A stretch of 64,000 bases of DNA from Clavaria fumosa (taxonomy: Eukaryota; Basidiomycota; Agaricomycetes; Agaricales; Clavariaceae). The stretch spans positions 992,001 through 1,056,000 of the forward strand of contig OX637805.1 of the NCBI GenBank assembly GCA_951802425.1. Direction: 5' to 3'. Shown piece by piece: positions 11,177-22,795 of the stretch. How positions within the stretch are numbered: the stretch's first letter is position 1; the number at the start of each line of letters is the position of its first letter. A program made the position numbers and the translations under genes. The notes under the pieces were generated by a model. It did no database searches. It saw only the letters and a program-made list of their open reading frames with translations, and was not told the origin of the DNA.

Positions 11177-13461
11177 TTACGAGAGCGCATGTCGTGACGC
11201 CCAGTACCTGCCGTCCGGCCACTCATACTCCGCAATACTTGCCTTCTTCAACTCGATGCTGGATCGAATTACGGACACCGAGGATCCAAAAGAAGAGGGT
11301 CAGTTAAGTCCTGGTCATACGCCAGTAAGAAAACAAATCGCAACCTGTAGCCTTCCCCCGACTGCATCGGGACGCGATACCGTCCGCGCGCGTTGATGTT
11401 GCACGGGTAGACAAAGTGTTCATGTAGATGTGAGGCGTACTCGAGCACCTGTCTGTCCATCGTACCCGAAATCACGATATAGTCGATCAGCCTTTTGCAA
11501 CCGCGAGGGGGCGCGTCAGTTATGTTGGCAGAGAGGGCGGGGGCGGGAAAGCATACGAGAGATGCTGCGTGTACTCGCATAGGCCAACCCCGCCCGAGTG
11601 TGGACACACGGGTACCCCGAACCTGGAGAGGCCCACCGCGTGGTGCCGATCAGTCCGTGTTGCGGGTTTCAAACGGAAAAGAGGAGGCGTGCCCCCGAAA
11701 TCGTTTGGACTTACTTGGCAGCCATCAGCATGACGCTCAGAACCTCGCTTACCCCGGCCAATCGGCAGGCGTCTATCTGGCAGACGTCGATGGCGTTCAT
11801 CTGCTCGACCGCGAAGCCATTTTTTCAGCCGAAAAAGGAGGAATGAAAGGAAATAGAAGAGAGACGGGGGCCAAAACCCCACGACAATTTTCTGCATACC
11901 TGAAAAAGCTGCTTGAACACCATACGGTTGTGTGCATGTTCGCCTGTCGCGACGCCGATACCGTACGGGCTGAGGGCACGGCGAATAGCGGCGTGCCCAA
12001 GGACATCGTCTGGCGCAGTTGGCTCCTCGATGAACCTGCATCAATTGCATACGAAAGGATCGCTGCCGTTACGGTCCACAGACAACTTGACCTTACCATG
12101 GTTTGAGCTCTGCAAGTTTCTTAACATACTCGATCGCCTGGGGCACATCCCACACTTGATTCGCATCGATCATCAAGACATTACCTGTCGGTCCAGCGTT
12201 CCTGTCCTTCGGGGCCTCCACTTTACTTGTGTGACTGGTAACTCCAGGTTGCGGCTGGTCAATGATGTCACGAATAATCCGGCCGCGCCGAAGGTCGGCG
12301 TCGAGGTCAATGCCAACTTTCATCTTGAAGTGCGTGAAGCCAGAACTGAGGGCTTGCCGTGTCAACTCAGCTACTTGTGCATCCGAGTAGCCTTGGTTGA
12401 GTTTTAACGGCGGTCTTCGTTTGGAATTGAGAGTAACAGGACGCACCGAGCCATCCAGCGCTTGTTACGTACGCGGGGTAACTGAAGGACAATGTCTCAT
12501 CGTTACGACACCAAACGAATTAGGACGACAAGCGATAAATTGCATACTGACCCAAGTTCTTTAACGATAGCTTCTCTCTCAAGCTTTCCCTCTTCCTTAG
12601 TTTTAAGCATACGAATGGCTTCTTCAGGGGTGAGCACGTCGGAGAGGTAGCGCCACGCAGCGGAAGCAACCAGCGTTTCCTGAATAAGAGCGGGGTGAAT
12701 GCAAGTCGGAATTATCAGAATAGCGGCTTCCGGGATGACCGGAACGCGACGCAAACCAAGCGTCACCTTTCATGGGAACCGCTTTTTGGTTCTGCTGAGA
12801 TAAGGAATGCGAGATACTCACAGGCGACATGTCAACGATGAGTTTCCAAAGCGGTTTTTTCTGACTCCTGGCGAACATATCCCATAGGGCATTGTCGACG
12901 GCGCTGACGGCCATGTGTATCACGCCCTTCTCAGGACCAATCCTACGAAAGCGGTTGGAGCATTGATACAGGATAGAACGTAATTTAGACGAACCACCTG
13001 AGTTGTGGGTCGGCGGTTAGCTGGTTCCAGGTCTTGCCCATGTCAGCAAACAACTCTTCTGTACTCATGCCCAAGATGCGATCAGCGACTTGCTTCATAG
13101 CGGTTATCACCTTGCTGCCAATCAGATCCTGCTCGGGTGGGCAGAAATAGAGTGCAGGACGGACGATGTCATTGCCCCGACCAATAGTGAACGTCATACC
13201 GTGGCCAACGAGGTCCGTGTTTGTGTACAAGGTGATATAGGCGGACGAATAGTCTACCTCCGAGTTCCTGCATTCGGCGGGCGCAACGAGTTCAAAAGTG
13301 TGTAATAAACACAGAAACGAGACTAACATGGCATCGGAACCATCGCCCGTTACAGACGTCGGGAAACGGACATCTGACGATTGAGATTAGCCTTGCTCTG
13401 AATCACGGAACGAGGTAAAAATGCACGTACCATGTGTACTATAATGAGTGATCTTGACCAT
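11177..13461 (-). CDS. L-fuconate dehydratase (enolase superfamily, ENOSF1-like)
   Basis: Mandelate racemase/enolase-superfamily dehydratase, related to FucD and human ENOSF1, expected to dehydrate L-fuconate. Twelve exons on the minus strand: 13461-13431, 13373-13328, 13267-12995, 12942-12822, 12679-12552, 12481-12447, 12391-12097, 12035-11900, 11800-11715, 11622-11557, 11491-11345, 11258-11177; 481 residues. It starts [17 protein letters not shown], as in the family. Catalytic KxK is seen in HFKMKVG. Metal ligands lie in [19 protein letters not shown] and [10 protein letters not shown], and the downstream motif [14 protein letters not shown] is present. The C-terminus [13 protein letters not shown] confirms the last splice. 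Between RDIIDQPQ and VLMIDAN it carries an insertion of some 25-30 residues that I recall from fungal homologues, so I do not treat it as an intron. Confidence 0.9.
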
Positions 13462-13903
13462 TAGGCCTCAATATACAAGTAGAGTGAGCACCATGAACGG
13501 ATCAACCAGATATTAACTGAACTTACGTCTCCCAATCTTTCAGTATTATCTGGTAGCGGCAGATGCCATTCCTAGTCGGCGGTACGTTGCAGCTTGCCTC
13601 GAATGTAATCAATAGACCACACTTGCTGAACATCAAGAGAGAAAAAACCACCAGCTACTCCAAAGCTATACAGAACTATATAGGTCTACAGTCACTGGTA
13701 GCACTGAAAACACTTAGATTTTTCCTGATGAAGGCCTCACTAAAAGCACACCACCCTAGGTACAATGCTGATTTATTTATTTATTACAAAATCGCGATCA
13801 CGTGGACAAATTACTGCCGAGGAGAAAGCCGAGTGCCTTTTGAAACTGCGCTAGCGATCACAGGACGTCGCTCTCGCCACGGTTCTCGTGTCTGCCAAAG
13901 GAA
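13462..13903. promoter_or_regulatory. divergent promoter, fuconate dehydratase / SmD1
   Basis: A 442-bp interval between two divergent start codons. It holds a TCACGTGG site at 13798-13805, about 100 bp before the SmD1 ATG, and otherwise AT-rich sequence without a gene. Confidence 0.4.
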
Positions 13904-14407
13904 ATGAAGCTCGTAAGGTGATTACTGCTTCCAATAGCAGATCGTTTTGTCTGGCCTTGACATCGGAAACCATGTGGCTGATTTTTGCAATGCATGCTCA
14001 CCCAGATTTTTGATGAAACTAAACAACGAGACTGTTACTATCGAGCTCAAGAATGGCTCGTTGGTGCACGGAACAATCACTGGCACGTTGTAATATTCTC
14101 TACCCTTCGTCTCTCACTTACCCGCGTCCTTCCAATAGGCGTTGACATGCAAATGAACACCCATCTCAAAACTGTGAAAATGACAACACGAAACCGGGAT
14201 CCGGTATCTTTGGACTCACTTTCGATCCGCGGCAACACCATCAGATATTTCCAGCTCCCTGACGCACTGCCGCTCGACACGTTGCTTGTTGACGACGCGC
14301 CCAAACCAAAATTGAGGAAGAATGTCGAACGCGGTGGTCGAGGAGTGCGGGGTCGCGGAGATCGTGGTAGAGGGAGAGGGAGGAGAGGAAGAGGGGGGAG
14401 GTTCTGA
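13904..14407 (+). CDS. SMD1: small nuclear ribonucleoprotein Sm D1
   Basis: Core Sm-ring subunit of spliceosomal U1, U2, U4 and U5 snRNPs. Three exons: 13904-13917, 14006-14082, 14139-14407; 119 residues, the same length as human SmD1. The protein starts [19 protein letters not shown]. The Sm1 motif includes [12 protein letters not shown] and the Sm2 motif is [15 protein letters not shown], followed by [10 protein letters not shown] and an Arg/Gly-rich tail subject to arginine methylation in other species. The first exon is only 14 nt. The second intron can only be removed in frame with a GC donor (14083-14084) and an AG acceptor (14137-14138); the unspliced frame hits a stop at once. Confidence 0.95.
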
Positions 14408-14647
14408 CACGGAGAAGCGTAATGCGTGCTTTCGTTGCTTCCTGGGAGATGAGAGCTTCGCCTCTGTTTCTGTAGTGTTGTCGCAGCTGTTCTTGTCTCT
14501 CCGATGTCTAGTCTCGGCTGCTTTTACAACCTTACATCGAGGTCAACTCCTTATCTTATTAGACTTCGCGAGTCACCTATCCCAATTATATTATCAACTT
14601 GTATTGACAGGTCGAGTTGAGCCCTAGTGTCTGGTTCATTTACACCC

Positions 14648-16251
14648 ATGTTTTTTCGTCGGTTCGCCTGTACCTCTGTCCTGCCGCCAACTATTCGGCA
14701 ACTACTATCTGCGCCCAGCTCCGTACTCAGCTCGAGCGTAGCCGTAACCGGCTGGGTTCGATCTGTGCGCCGTCAGAAGAATGTCGCATTCGCAGCGGTC
14801 AACGATGGTAGCTCTTCGAGGAGTCTGCAGGCCGTGTTCGCCGACCCAGGCGCTGCAAAGAGGTGCGTACATCGTGGCCTCCACAGCTGCGACGTCCCTT
14901 TTGGCATGCTTTTCTGAATTGCTAGTTTTATTTCGTCAATCGTGGCAGCTTGACCAATGGGATGAGCGTTCGTCTACGCGGACGCCTCGTGGACAGCATC
15001 GGCGCAGGACAGGCTAGAGAGCTACAAGTGGAGGAGGTCGAAATGCTCGGGGAATCGGACCCCGAGGTGAAAATTATGTCTCCATCTCTTTGACGCCTTC
15101 CTTGTGCTTATCCGGTTGCCGTAGACATATCCTATGCAAAAGCAGACACTATCGGTAGAGCATCTACGAGATCACTGTCACTTCAGACCTCGGACTGACG
15201 CCAGTGCGGCTATGTTGCGGTTACGGGACTCGACCATGCGATCTTTCCTATCTTACTTCGAGGCCCGTCAATTCTCTTTCTTGAAGAACTTAAGTCATGT
15301 CCTGAATCTTTAAATATTTAGGAAGAAGGGTTTTGTCATGTGCACGCTCCAATCATGACCTCGAACGATTGTGAAGGGGCTGGCGATACATTCCGCGTAA
15401 CTCCCGCATCTGCCTTTTCCGACGGCACTTTTGAAGAATTTTTCTCCTGCCCGTCCTACTTGACGGTGTCTTCACAACTGCATCTGGAAGCTCTGGCCAG
15501 CTCGCTCTCACGCGTCTACACACTCGCGCCCTGCTTCCGCTCCGAGCGATCTATGACGAATCGGCATCTAGCCGAATTCTGGATGCTAGAGGCCGAGTGG
15601 GCATTTGTGGACGGAATACAAGACGTCTGTACCCTCGTGGAGTCGGTGGTAAAGCGGACACTCCAGAACGTTGCGGCTCAGGAGGACTTGGAGACGCTAT
15701 GGAGAGGGAAGGATGCTGGCCGGCGGGCATTGCTAGATCACGCCGCGCGTGAGGATAGGTCCTGGGCAAGAATGACGTATGCTGACGCCGTGGAGGCTCT
15801 GCGGACGCAGAGGGCGCGCGTGTTCGAATTCGCGCCGGCGTGGGGGCAACCTCTTCAGAGTGAGCACGAGCGCTGGCTTGCGGACGAGTTTGTGCGCGGT
15901 CCGGTGTTCGTGACGGACTACCCCGCATCGATGAAGCCGTTCTACGCCCGAAAGAACGACAAGGATGGCGGGCAGACGGTCGCGTGCTTCGATCTCCTAA
16001 TTCCGTACTTGGGGGAGCTAGCGGGTGGGTCTGTCAGGGAGGAGCGGCTTGACATGTTGGAAAGTGCTTTCTCGAAGCACGGGCTGAACAGGAATGTGTA
16101 CGAGTGGTATCTGGACCTGAGGAGATACGGTGCGGCAAGGAGCGGTGGGTTCGGGCTCGGTTTTGAAAGGATGATCGGATGGCTGGGAGGGATAGACAAT
16201 ATCAGGGAGTGTATCGCAATACCCAGGTGGACTGGTAGGATGCTGCTGTGA
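14648..16251 (+). CDS. SLM5: mitochondrial asparaginyl-tRNA synthetase
   Basis: Class IIb aminoacyl-tRNA synthetase charging mitochondrial tRNA-Asn. Four exons: 14648-14862, 14949-15066, 15125-15266, 15326-16251; 466 residues. The N-terminus MFFRRFACTSVLPPTIRQLL is basic and hydrophobic, as expected of a transit peptide. The anticodon-binding OB fold begins at VAVTGWVRSVRRQKNVAF. Class II motif 2 is APCFRSERS with HLAEFWMLEAEWAF, and motif 3 is GGFGLGFERMIGWLGG, ending NIRECIAIPRW. The sequence ITSND(C)EGAG-type box (MTSNDCEGAG) marks AsnRS rather than AspRS. The exon 3/4 junction is read as YFEA-QGFCHVHAP using acceptor GGAAG; a neighbouring acceptor (TTTAG) would change one or two residues. 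Confidence 0.92.
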
Positions 16252-16538
16252 ATGGTATATCATATACAACATTACATAGAGATCATCGGAATGCACTTGA
16301 GCGTTGTTTTCCCTACTAAATTAAAATTAAAAAATGAGCTACTATGTACTATACTATCTCGCCATGAGAGGGTGAATATTTTTGCATCATCCGTTCCGAA
16401 ATCTCCCGCTCTTCGCGCTTCACAAACTTCACTGGTGGTGATCTGCGACACGATTTTGCACGATCGTCGAAGCCCTTGGAAAATAGACATAAACATAGAT
16501 TCACGTGATTCAACAATTTATCTGCGACCTTTCGTTCA

Positions 16539-17292
16539 TGGCACAGTGGAGCTTGACCTGGACCTTCATCGTTCCTGCTAATCCCAAAAAATTTCAATCT
16601 GGAGACCCGATGACCTCGAGTTGTGAAGTATTCGTGTACGTCACCAGCCCTCGTAAGGTACGTCTCACGTACGTACTCGATACGTATTCGGGGTTTAGGC
16701 GCTGACGTGAAGCACTTCGGAGGCTGTACGTACAGCGAAATCATATCGGAGAAGCCCTCGGGTGGAATCACCGTGCTGCGTCTCGCAGTTCCGTATGTGC
16801 CAATCCCTTCACGACCTGATCTCGCCTCTTTGTGCATCGCTACTGTGCAATGCGGGTGAAAGTGAGGATCCCTTTCCCTCGTTGTTCTGCCGGAAGACGG
16901 GCCGAGTGCTTGCTATCTATCATGACCCGTATGGTCGCTGGCCTATCACGCCGGGTTCTAAGTTCCGACCTGTGAAGTCTCTGCACCCGCATACCAGAAA
17001 CCGGACCTTTTCAATTACCAAGTGCCGTACAGTCGCACAGTTTGAAATGCAATTTCGGCAGATCACCGTCTACTTCCCTGCGGCATGAGGCGTTCCTTGT
17101 ACGTTATCCCTAAAGAACCGACATCGGGAGTTTGTCCGTCACTAACTAACACTGGTGTAGTGGCCAGACAAGCAGGTCATTACGCCATACGATGGACATT
17201 CATTTTTAGTTGGTCGCTTCTTAACCAAGGTTTTTCAAATTTCTGTGATAAACCCTCAAAGCATAGCGTCATCAACGGGCTCGAATTATGCC
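16539..17292 (+). CDS. uncharacterised protein, gene model incomplete
   Basis: I do not recognise this gene. The segments look coding: from the ATG at 16539, MAQWSLTWTFIVPANPKKF runs to a GTAAGG donor at about 16652. A continuation from about 16703 contains HFGGCTYSEIISEKPSGG and GITVLRLAVPYVPIPS, ending near 16857. After an unresolved middle exon, a segment from 17161 to 17292 begins WPDKQVITPYDGHSF and ends at a stop. Composition suggests a beta-rich soluble domain. TCACGTGA sits at 16501-16508, about 30 bp before the ATG. Exon borders between 16860 and 17160 are not settled, and it could be joined to the next entry. Confidence 0.4.
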
Positions 17293-17396
17293 TCCTGACT
17301 CAAGCGAGAGCAAATAAAGCCAGTGAATTCGCAGCGCAACCCTCGAGGATAAAAGGACCCTCGAGGGATGCACCCATAACTTTCAACTCTCCGATG

Positions 17397-18452
17397 GCAC
17401 AGCGCTGCTCAGACCTCGAACCATTACCCATCCCGCCAAATTCTGATCTTTCAAAACAATGGCGAAGCACCCTGCTCATCAACGGCTTCCCTATTCCAGA
17501 CGAAGGATCAAACGGAGAGCTCGTTGTCACAGCGGCTGAGAATGCCGGAGAATGGTGCGTTTAGTTTGGATAGGCTGGGTTCGTCTTTCGCTAATAAAGA
17601 AGTTTCAGCCATGGTGACCTATGGCCCGCTCATGTTTTCGTTCAGCCATCACGCGTCGGACCGGTACTTAGCAGGGTTCATGATTGGGTCAGAAAGAACA
17701 ACGTGCCATTCTGTACCTTCACCCCCGACCAATTGCAGGATCCACGCCGTAGCGACATCAACAAAGCGTTGTACCTCGCTCTCAGCAGGCTCCTATTCGA
17801 GAATCACACGGTGTGTGGTGACCCTTTCTTTTCCCGGCGTGAGAGACGAGGGAGTTTGAGACCGTTGTCGCAGGTTGCCTTTGCGCCATGGTACAGACCG
17901 AACAGGCTCCCTGGCGTAGGTATCATAGTGTACCCCGAACTCTCGTGCGGCGCGAGGCTGTTCGGAGCAATCTGCTTGACATCATCGTTTTCGGGTTTAT
18001 CGGCTTACTCCATCGAGCATCTTTCGACGGCACCCCAAAATCGTCCCTGCCCTTTCAGGCCGCGCGCAGGTTCGCCACCACCGCCTCCTGCAACCGATCG
18101 TCTATTTAAGCACGGCTCCCGCGTGTCCGGCATCGACGCTTCGCCGATGCACGTTTCGCCCATTCCTCCCGGCTACTCCGAGCTCAGCATGAACCACTCG
18201 CCTGTCGTGGTTCCCACTCGGCCTCCGTATGCGACGGGCTGTTTGTCTGGGTGCAGTAGTCCGCCGGACCACCGGCGCAACCAACGCTCGTCCCATGCAG
18301 ATAGGAAAGACCACCCATCTTTTGTTCCGCCCTCATGTCGTGAAGCTGCAACAAGTCGGCGGCTTAACCCGCGCAACTCATCGAACCTGGACCCATGTGC
18401 TTGGGACACAATTCTCCTTGCGAAGCATGAGAGATTGGTTGCGCGAGCATGA
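17397..18452 (+). CDS. uncharacterised protein, tentative
   Basis: Not recognised. A first exon from the ATG at 17397 (MAQRCSDLEPLPIPPNS) ends near 17554 in LVVTAAENAGE. A 57-nt intron leads to HGDLWPAHVFVQPSRVGP and VRKNNVPFCTFTPDQLQDP, up to KALYLALSRLLFENHT at about 17811. Another intron ends near 17874, followed by FAPWYRPNRLPGV and then Pro/Ser-rich sequence that stays open to a stop at 18452. The first two exons look convincing. The 3' part may be partly intron or may switch frame, because an alternative frame near 18340-18480 also looks coding. Function unknown. Confidence 0.35.
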
Positions 18453-18942
18453 GCACAACTTCGGGAGCACTGCGAATCAGGCAAGCGTGCCGTGGGCTCA
18501 ACAAAAGGAAAACCGCTCTGGATACAGTCTTCGAGCTGCCATCCCTGACCCCCCAATGGGGCTCGCTTGGGGACAAAAAGACAGCCCAGTCCCTGTTTGT
18601 TGCTCGTGGTTTGAATCGTCGCTTAAGGCCTATGTTACCACCTTTATATGCCTGATAACGGTAAAAGGCGCGAAGCAGCAGAAGCGCGCACGTCTGGCGT
18701 CAATCGCTACTCTGAAACATGTTTCCCTTGTTCTAGTTGTCTTATGCCCTTTTGACGCTCTTTCTTTGTGACCACACGCGTGAATCCGTCATAGCTACTC
18801 CCTCCTGTAAATGTGATTACTAGGGCAATTACAATTACAGTTTCGCCATTCAAAGTCGTGGAGAGTCAAATATGAAGCATAAAGCATTCCAATAAGGTGG
18901 GGTGGGGTCCAGGTTGATAAGACATTCCTGGTATCGTGACAT
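18453..18942. other. convergent intergenic region
   Basis: About 490 bp between the tentative plus-strand gene and the 3' end of the b561 gene. Parts of 18453-18660 may still belong to the upstream gene. Nothing else was recognised. Confidence 0.3.
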
Positions 18943-19831
18943 TCATCCTTCAACGTCAGGTTTGAGCTGAGGGGCATTATTCCGTTGTGCCTCCCTGTTG
19001 CGTTTTTCCTTAGCGTATTGAGTAGGTAGCCAAGTCAAGCCTGTGACATAGGCGACCCAAAAGCCCTGACGGAAATGTGAATGGGGCATCCCAAAAGGAG
19101 GTAAACAAGGGAAAAAAGCTTACGACGACGATGCCGAGCCATGCGCGGACAAGATCATCCGTTATGGGATAAACATCCCCAAAGACATTATTCCATTCGA
19201 AGGTCAACCCGAGATGGACCTGTCAAGTTTTGTTAACAATGAGCGCAGATTAGACATGAGTCAAAAAGGACAACAGGGATGGTGCCTACCTGATAACCCG
19301 CGAGAGCAATTATGAGGAGGCCGAGGACCGCGTGGAAGTAGTTCTGGGGCGGACGATGGCCTCCGAGGAAAGGAATCTTCTTGTAGTGGATAAAAAACCC
19401 GACACCAAGCTGCAGGAGGTAGAGCAAGAGCAACGCCAGCCCAATTTGCTGAGAGAGTACAGGGAAGGCGTTCCATCGGGACTAGATTCATGTGGGCTTG
19501 GGGAATATGCATACCTTGTGAGGGTCATTGAACTCGCCAGTACCCAATTCTAATACGCCAGCGCGGCCCAGCCCCCATCCAGTGAATATGATTGGTGCCG
19601 CAATGAAGAATTGGAAGGCGAAATGGACGTAGAACCAGCTAAGGCAGCGCAAGGAGTTGTCAATTTCCTTCTTCTTGGGGGACTTGACTGCCAAACTCAC
19701 CGGTCCGTCAAGTTACGTCCAAGACGGGCGATGAGGGCTCCGATGGGGAGCAAGATGAGGAAGCCAGTCGTGCATAGGGCTGCATGGGCGCGAAACTTGC
19801 GCTCAATAGAGAAGAACGAGTCGTCGGACAT
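18943..19831 (-). CDS. cytochrome b561-domain membrane protein
   Basis: Small polytopic membrane protein resembling the cytochrome b561 / ferric reductase transmembrane domain, a two-haem trans-membrane electron carrier. Five exons on the minus strand: 19831-19701, 19638-19515, 19448-19290, 19219-19124, 19065-18943; 210 residues with about five to six hydrophobic segments. Candidate haem histidines lie in FRAHAALCTTGFLILLPIG, WFYVHFAFQFF, GGHRPPQNYFHAVLG and VHLGLTFEW. No DOMON or carbohydrate-binding domain is attached. The C-terminus is short, charged and probably cytosolic. All exon phases agree. The electron donor and acceptor cannot be told from sequence. Confidence 0.78.
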
Positions 19832-21293
19832 GATGGTGTGAGACAAGGAAGGAAATCACCGTAAGGATCCTTTAAGCCATTCTGGCTCCAGTTTGAATGT
19901 AGCGGAAACATGCACGGCACAAGTTTTACTTAAGTTGCGCGCTAATAAAAGGGTGATGATGATTGGTTAGTTTTGGTTACCTTGACGGCGATCCTGATGT
20001 TTTTGCAACCATCCCCACCGCCAAGTTGCACAAGCCCATGATGTATGATGCATGATGACGACCCAAACCAGCCCAAGTACTAAGAACTACTCTTGGGTGC
20101 CCGCCGGCTCGCACACGGCGAATCTGCCAGTGCCAACATCCTCAACTTGTACATGCTTGCTTATGCCGCCCGTTCCCATATAGTGCGCATCCTAATTAAT
20201 GAGACCAGAAACGCCTAGGGGCGCCGCCTATTCAATTGTTAGCACCATCCATTTGTGTTTCAACAGACCACTGTTTACAACAGTGGACTTTGGCTCTGAA
20301 CATCAAACGTGAGTTCCGCCTCAAGAGCCTTTTCGCCGTGGGATATGTCACAGCTCGAAGGAAATCCGTAGTCCAGGGATAAGGACGGTCTTTGGGACTA
20401 CGGTATGCCATAGCCTCACCACTATGTCATCAACACGACCTGAGTACCCTGCATTGAGCATTTAAACCCATCGGCAATTGAGATAGACACTCCTGTCGAC
20501 CCAAACACCTGAACGAACGGTTGGCACATCGTCTTGCAAGCTCTAAGTCTTTTCATTTCCCCAGAAGTAGAGAGCCAGCCCAGTACGATAAATACTCCAC
20601 CCAAGGACTGCTTCCTATGTTAATCATTCTTTCAAAACAGCTTGCGCAAGACTTAGCGCATCTTGGACGGAGTCCGAGGTCACTTTCTGAGTTCTGGTCT
20701 CTTGTACCACGGCTAAGCCACGGGGTGCCAATTTATAATAAAGGGCTGGCGTCATTCCGCCATGCGGGATGCAGCCATATGGTTTTCGACGCTGTGAGCT
20801 CGTCAAGCGCACAGCCGGGTCGACATAGGGTTTCAGCTGAAAAGGAAAGGCCGCAGTTCTCACATCAATTGATGCGAGCGAAAATCAAAGTGCGATTGTA
20901 CCGGAGAGTTCGCGATGTCTTGTAGCGGAGGGGCGACGAACACTCTGACTTGTTCGTCAATCAATCGGTACTTTGCCGCGCCGCCAATAACGTATTTGCC
21001 AGGTGGACCTGTGCGGAAGCCGATGCCTGGAGGGTGGGCTTGGCGTGTCCCTGCACCGGCCAGTTTTTGAATAAAAAGCACCACAGGTCAAGAGTCTCGG
21101 CATATGAAAGCAGAAGGGTCACGAAATACCTTTGTAAAAGTCTTTGTTCCCCCGCTTCGGGGTGAGGGGAAGGCGCGACGCCTTTGACAACGCTACTAGC
21201 GTTGGTCGCATTGAGAGTCGGTTTTTGAATGAAGGTTTTAAGTCACGTGAAGGCGAGGTCAGACTCAAATCAGACTCTTCGATGACCAAATCA
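19832..21293. other. 1.5 kb intergenic region between divergent genes
   Basis: Between the divergent starts of the b561 gene and TSR3. It carries TCACGTGA at 21243-21250, 44 bp before the TSR3 start. A minus-strand frame at 20860-21084 looks mildly coding (PPGIGFRTGPPGKYVIGG) but no family is recognised and no exon partner was found. The remainder holds nothing I can support. Confidence 0.35.
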
Positions 21294-22547
21294 ATGGCCA
21301 AAAGAACAGGAGCGAACGCAAAACGGAGAAAACCCTCGGCAATTCACAAAGGTAAAGGGGCTTCATGGGTCGGTGATAGGAAAGTCCAGAGCGCTGTTGA
21401 TAATGTCGATACCAACGAAGAAAACGCTGAGGGTGCGTCTGGATTCACCCTCGTTCGTTCGAAGCATGGGACTTACCTGGTCTCCCGGGCCAGTGTCACA
21501 CAAAATCGGGGTGCCCGTCGCTATGTGGGTGCGTTTCTGAGACTTTGGTACTTTATTTTCTCTATGGAAGCGATTCACATCCATCATTCACGTGCAGGAC
21601 TTTGATCATTGTGATCCACGCCGCTGCTCAGGGAAGAAGCTGGCACGACTCGGGATAATCACTGAGCTACGCATTGGCGTGCGGTTCAGAGGCGTCGTCC
21701 TTTCGTGAGTCGTCCCCCATAACCCAACTATTGCTGAGAAATCACTATATCTCAGCCCTAACGCGACTCGACTCATCTCGTCTGCCGACCGTGACACAGT
21801 GCTCAGATCCGGGCTTGCCGTGGTGGAATGTTCGTGGGCACGGCTTGAGGAAATCCCTTTTTCTAAGATTGCAAGTCCATGCGAGCGCCTGCGTGAGTTT
21901 TGTTGCCCAGTTCACACATTTTCCGATGAACAGAGGCTCTTGGCGGCTTCCGGTTCTAGTCCCATACCTCCTCGCTGCGAACCCCACAAATTACGGGAAG
22001 CCATACCGTTTGAACTGCGTTGAGGCCCTTGCAGCAGCTTTCTTTATCACTGGATTTCCTCAACACGCCGACTGCCTATTATCTAAATTCGGATGGGGTC
22101 CAACGTTTAGCGAGATCAACGAGTCAGTGCGCGTTTCACTTGACTGAAGCTTAGGATGTGACGCAATTTTAGCGCCTTCTTTGAGAGATACTGCACCTGT
22201 GAGACGCCCGAGGACGTCGCCCTCGCTCAACGTGATATCCTTGATGAACTCGAGCGGACCTGGCTTGAGTCGCGCGAGAGTAAGGGTGCGTTTGATTTCT
22301 TTTGTTTTATGGTGCATGTTCCCACCGCTAGCGATTTCAACGTCTCTTGTCTGGACACCTAGATAATGCGGAGGAAGACTTCCTGTCATATAATCCAAAC
22401 CATGCTCGGATAGTTCCTTCGCTCAGCGACGACGACGCGTCAGATGATGCGGAAACCTCGGAGGACAGGGCTATCACCCAAATTTCGGATGCTCATGAGG
22501 TTGCAGAAATAGAACGGGCACTCGTCGATTCTCGGATCAGGGAGTAA
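21294..22547 (+). CDS. TSR3: 18S rRNA aminocarboxypropyltransferase Tsr3
   Basis: Transfers the aminocarboxypropyl group of SAM to the hypermodified uridine of 18S rRNA (m1acp3-psi), a late step in cytoplasmic 40S maturation. Seven exons: 21294-21432, 21494-21528, 21598-21704, 21756-21892, 21936-22122, 22173-22279, 22363-22547; 298 residues. The start at 21294 has the better context (A at -3, G at +4); an ATG at 21282 is in frame. Family motifs include VPVAMWDFDHCDPRRCSGKK, LARLGIITELRIGVRFRGVV, AVVECSWARLEEIPF, LLAANPTNYGKPYRLNC and EALAAAFFITGF. The tail is acidic and serine-rich. The acceptor of exon 5 is less certain, since the family is usually shorter there by a few residues. Confidence 0.9.
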
Positions 22548-22795
22548 GCCAGACTAGAGTACGATGGAATCGAGGGCACTAGACGTGGCGGTCGCGTTGC
22601 AAATGCGACCGCCACCGGGCTGACAAGGGCCTGCTGAAGAGTGTGCCCTATATTGAGGCTGAGTCTTAGGCTTGCTCCAGCCGCAATTTGGCGCATTGCT
22701 GTCGTTGAGCCTGTCCAATCACGTGACTAATTCTTCGAACCACGCATCGTGCCGCTTGTGGGTGACCGTGTCGCGCGACTGCCAAAAAAACACAA

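Noticed and set aside
11269..11345. Read-through C-terminus of L-fuconate dehydratase
   Set aside because: A better exon at 11258-11177 encodes the conserved [13 protein letters not shown] ending in the correct phase.
16349..16837. 162-codon minus-strand frame
   Set aside because: It is antisense to better-supported plus-strand segments (HFGGCTYSEIISE) that have a splice donor and an ATG.
20860..21084. Minus-strand frame with PPGIGFRTGPPGKYV
   Set aside because: Looks mildly coding but has no neighbours, start context or recognisable domain.
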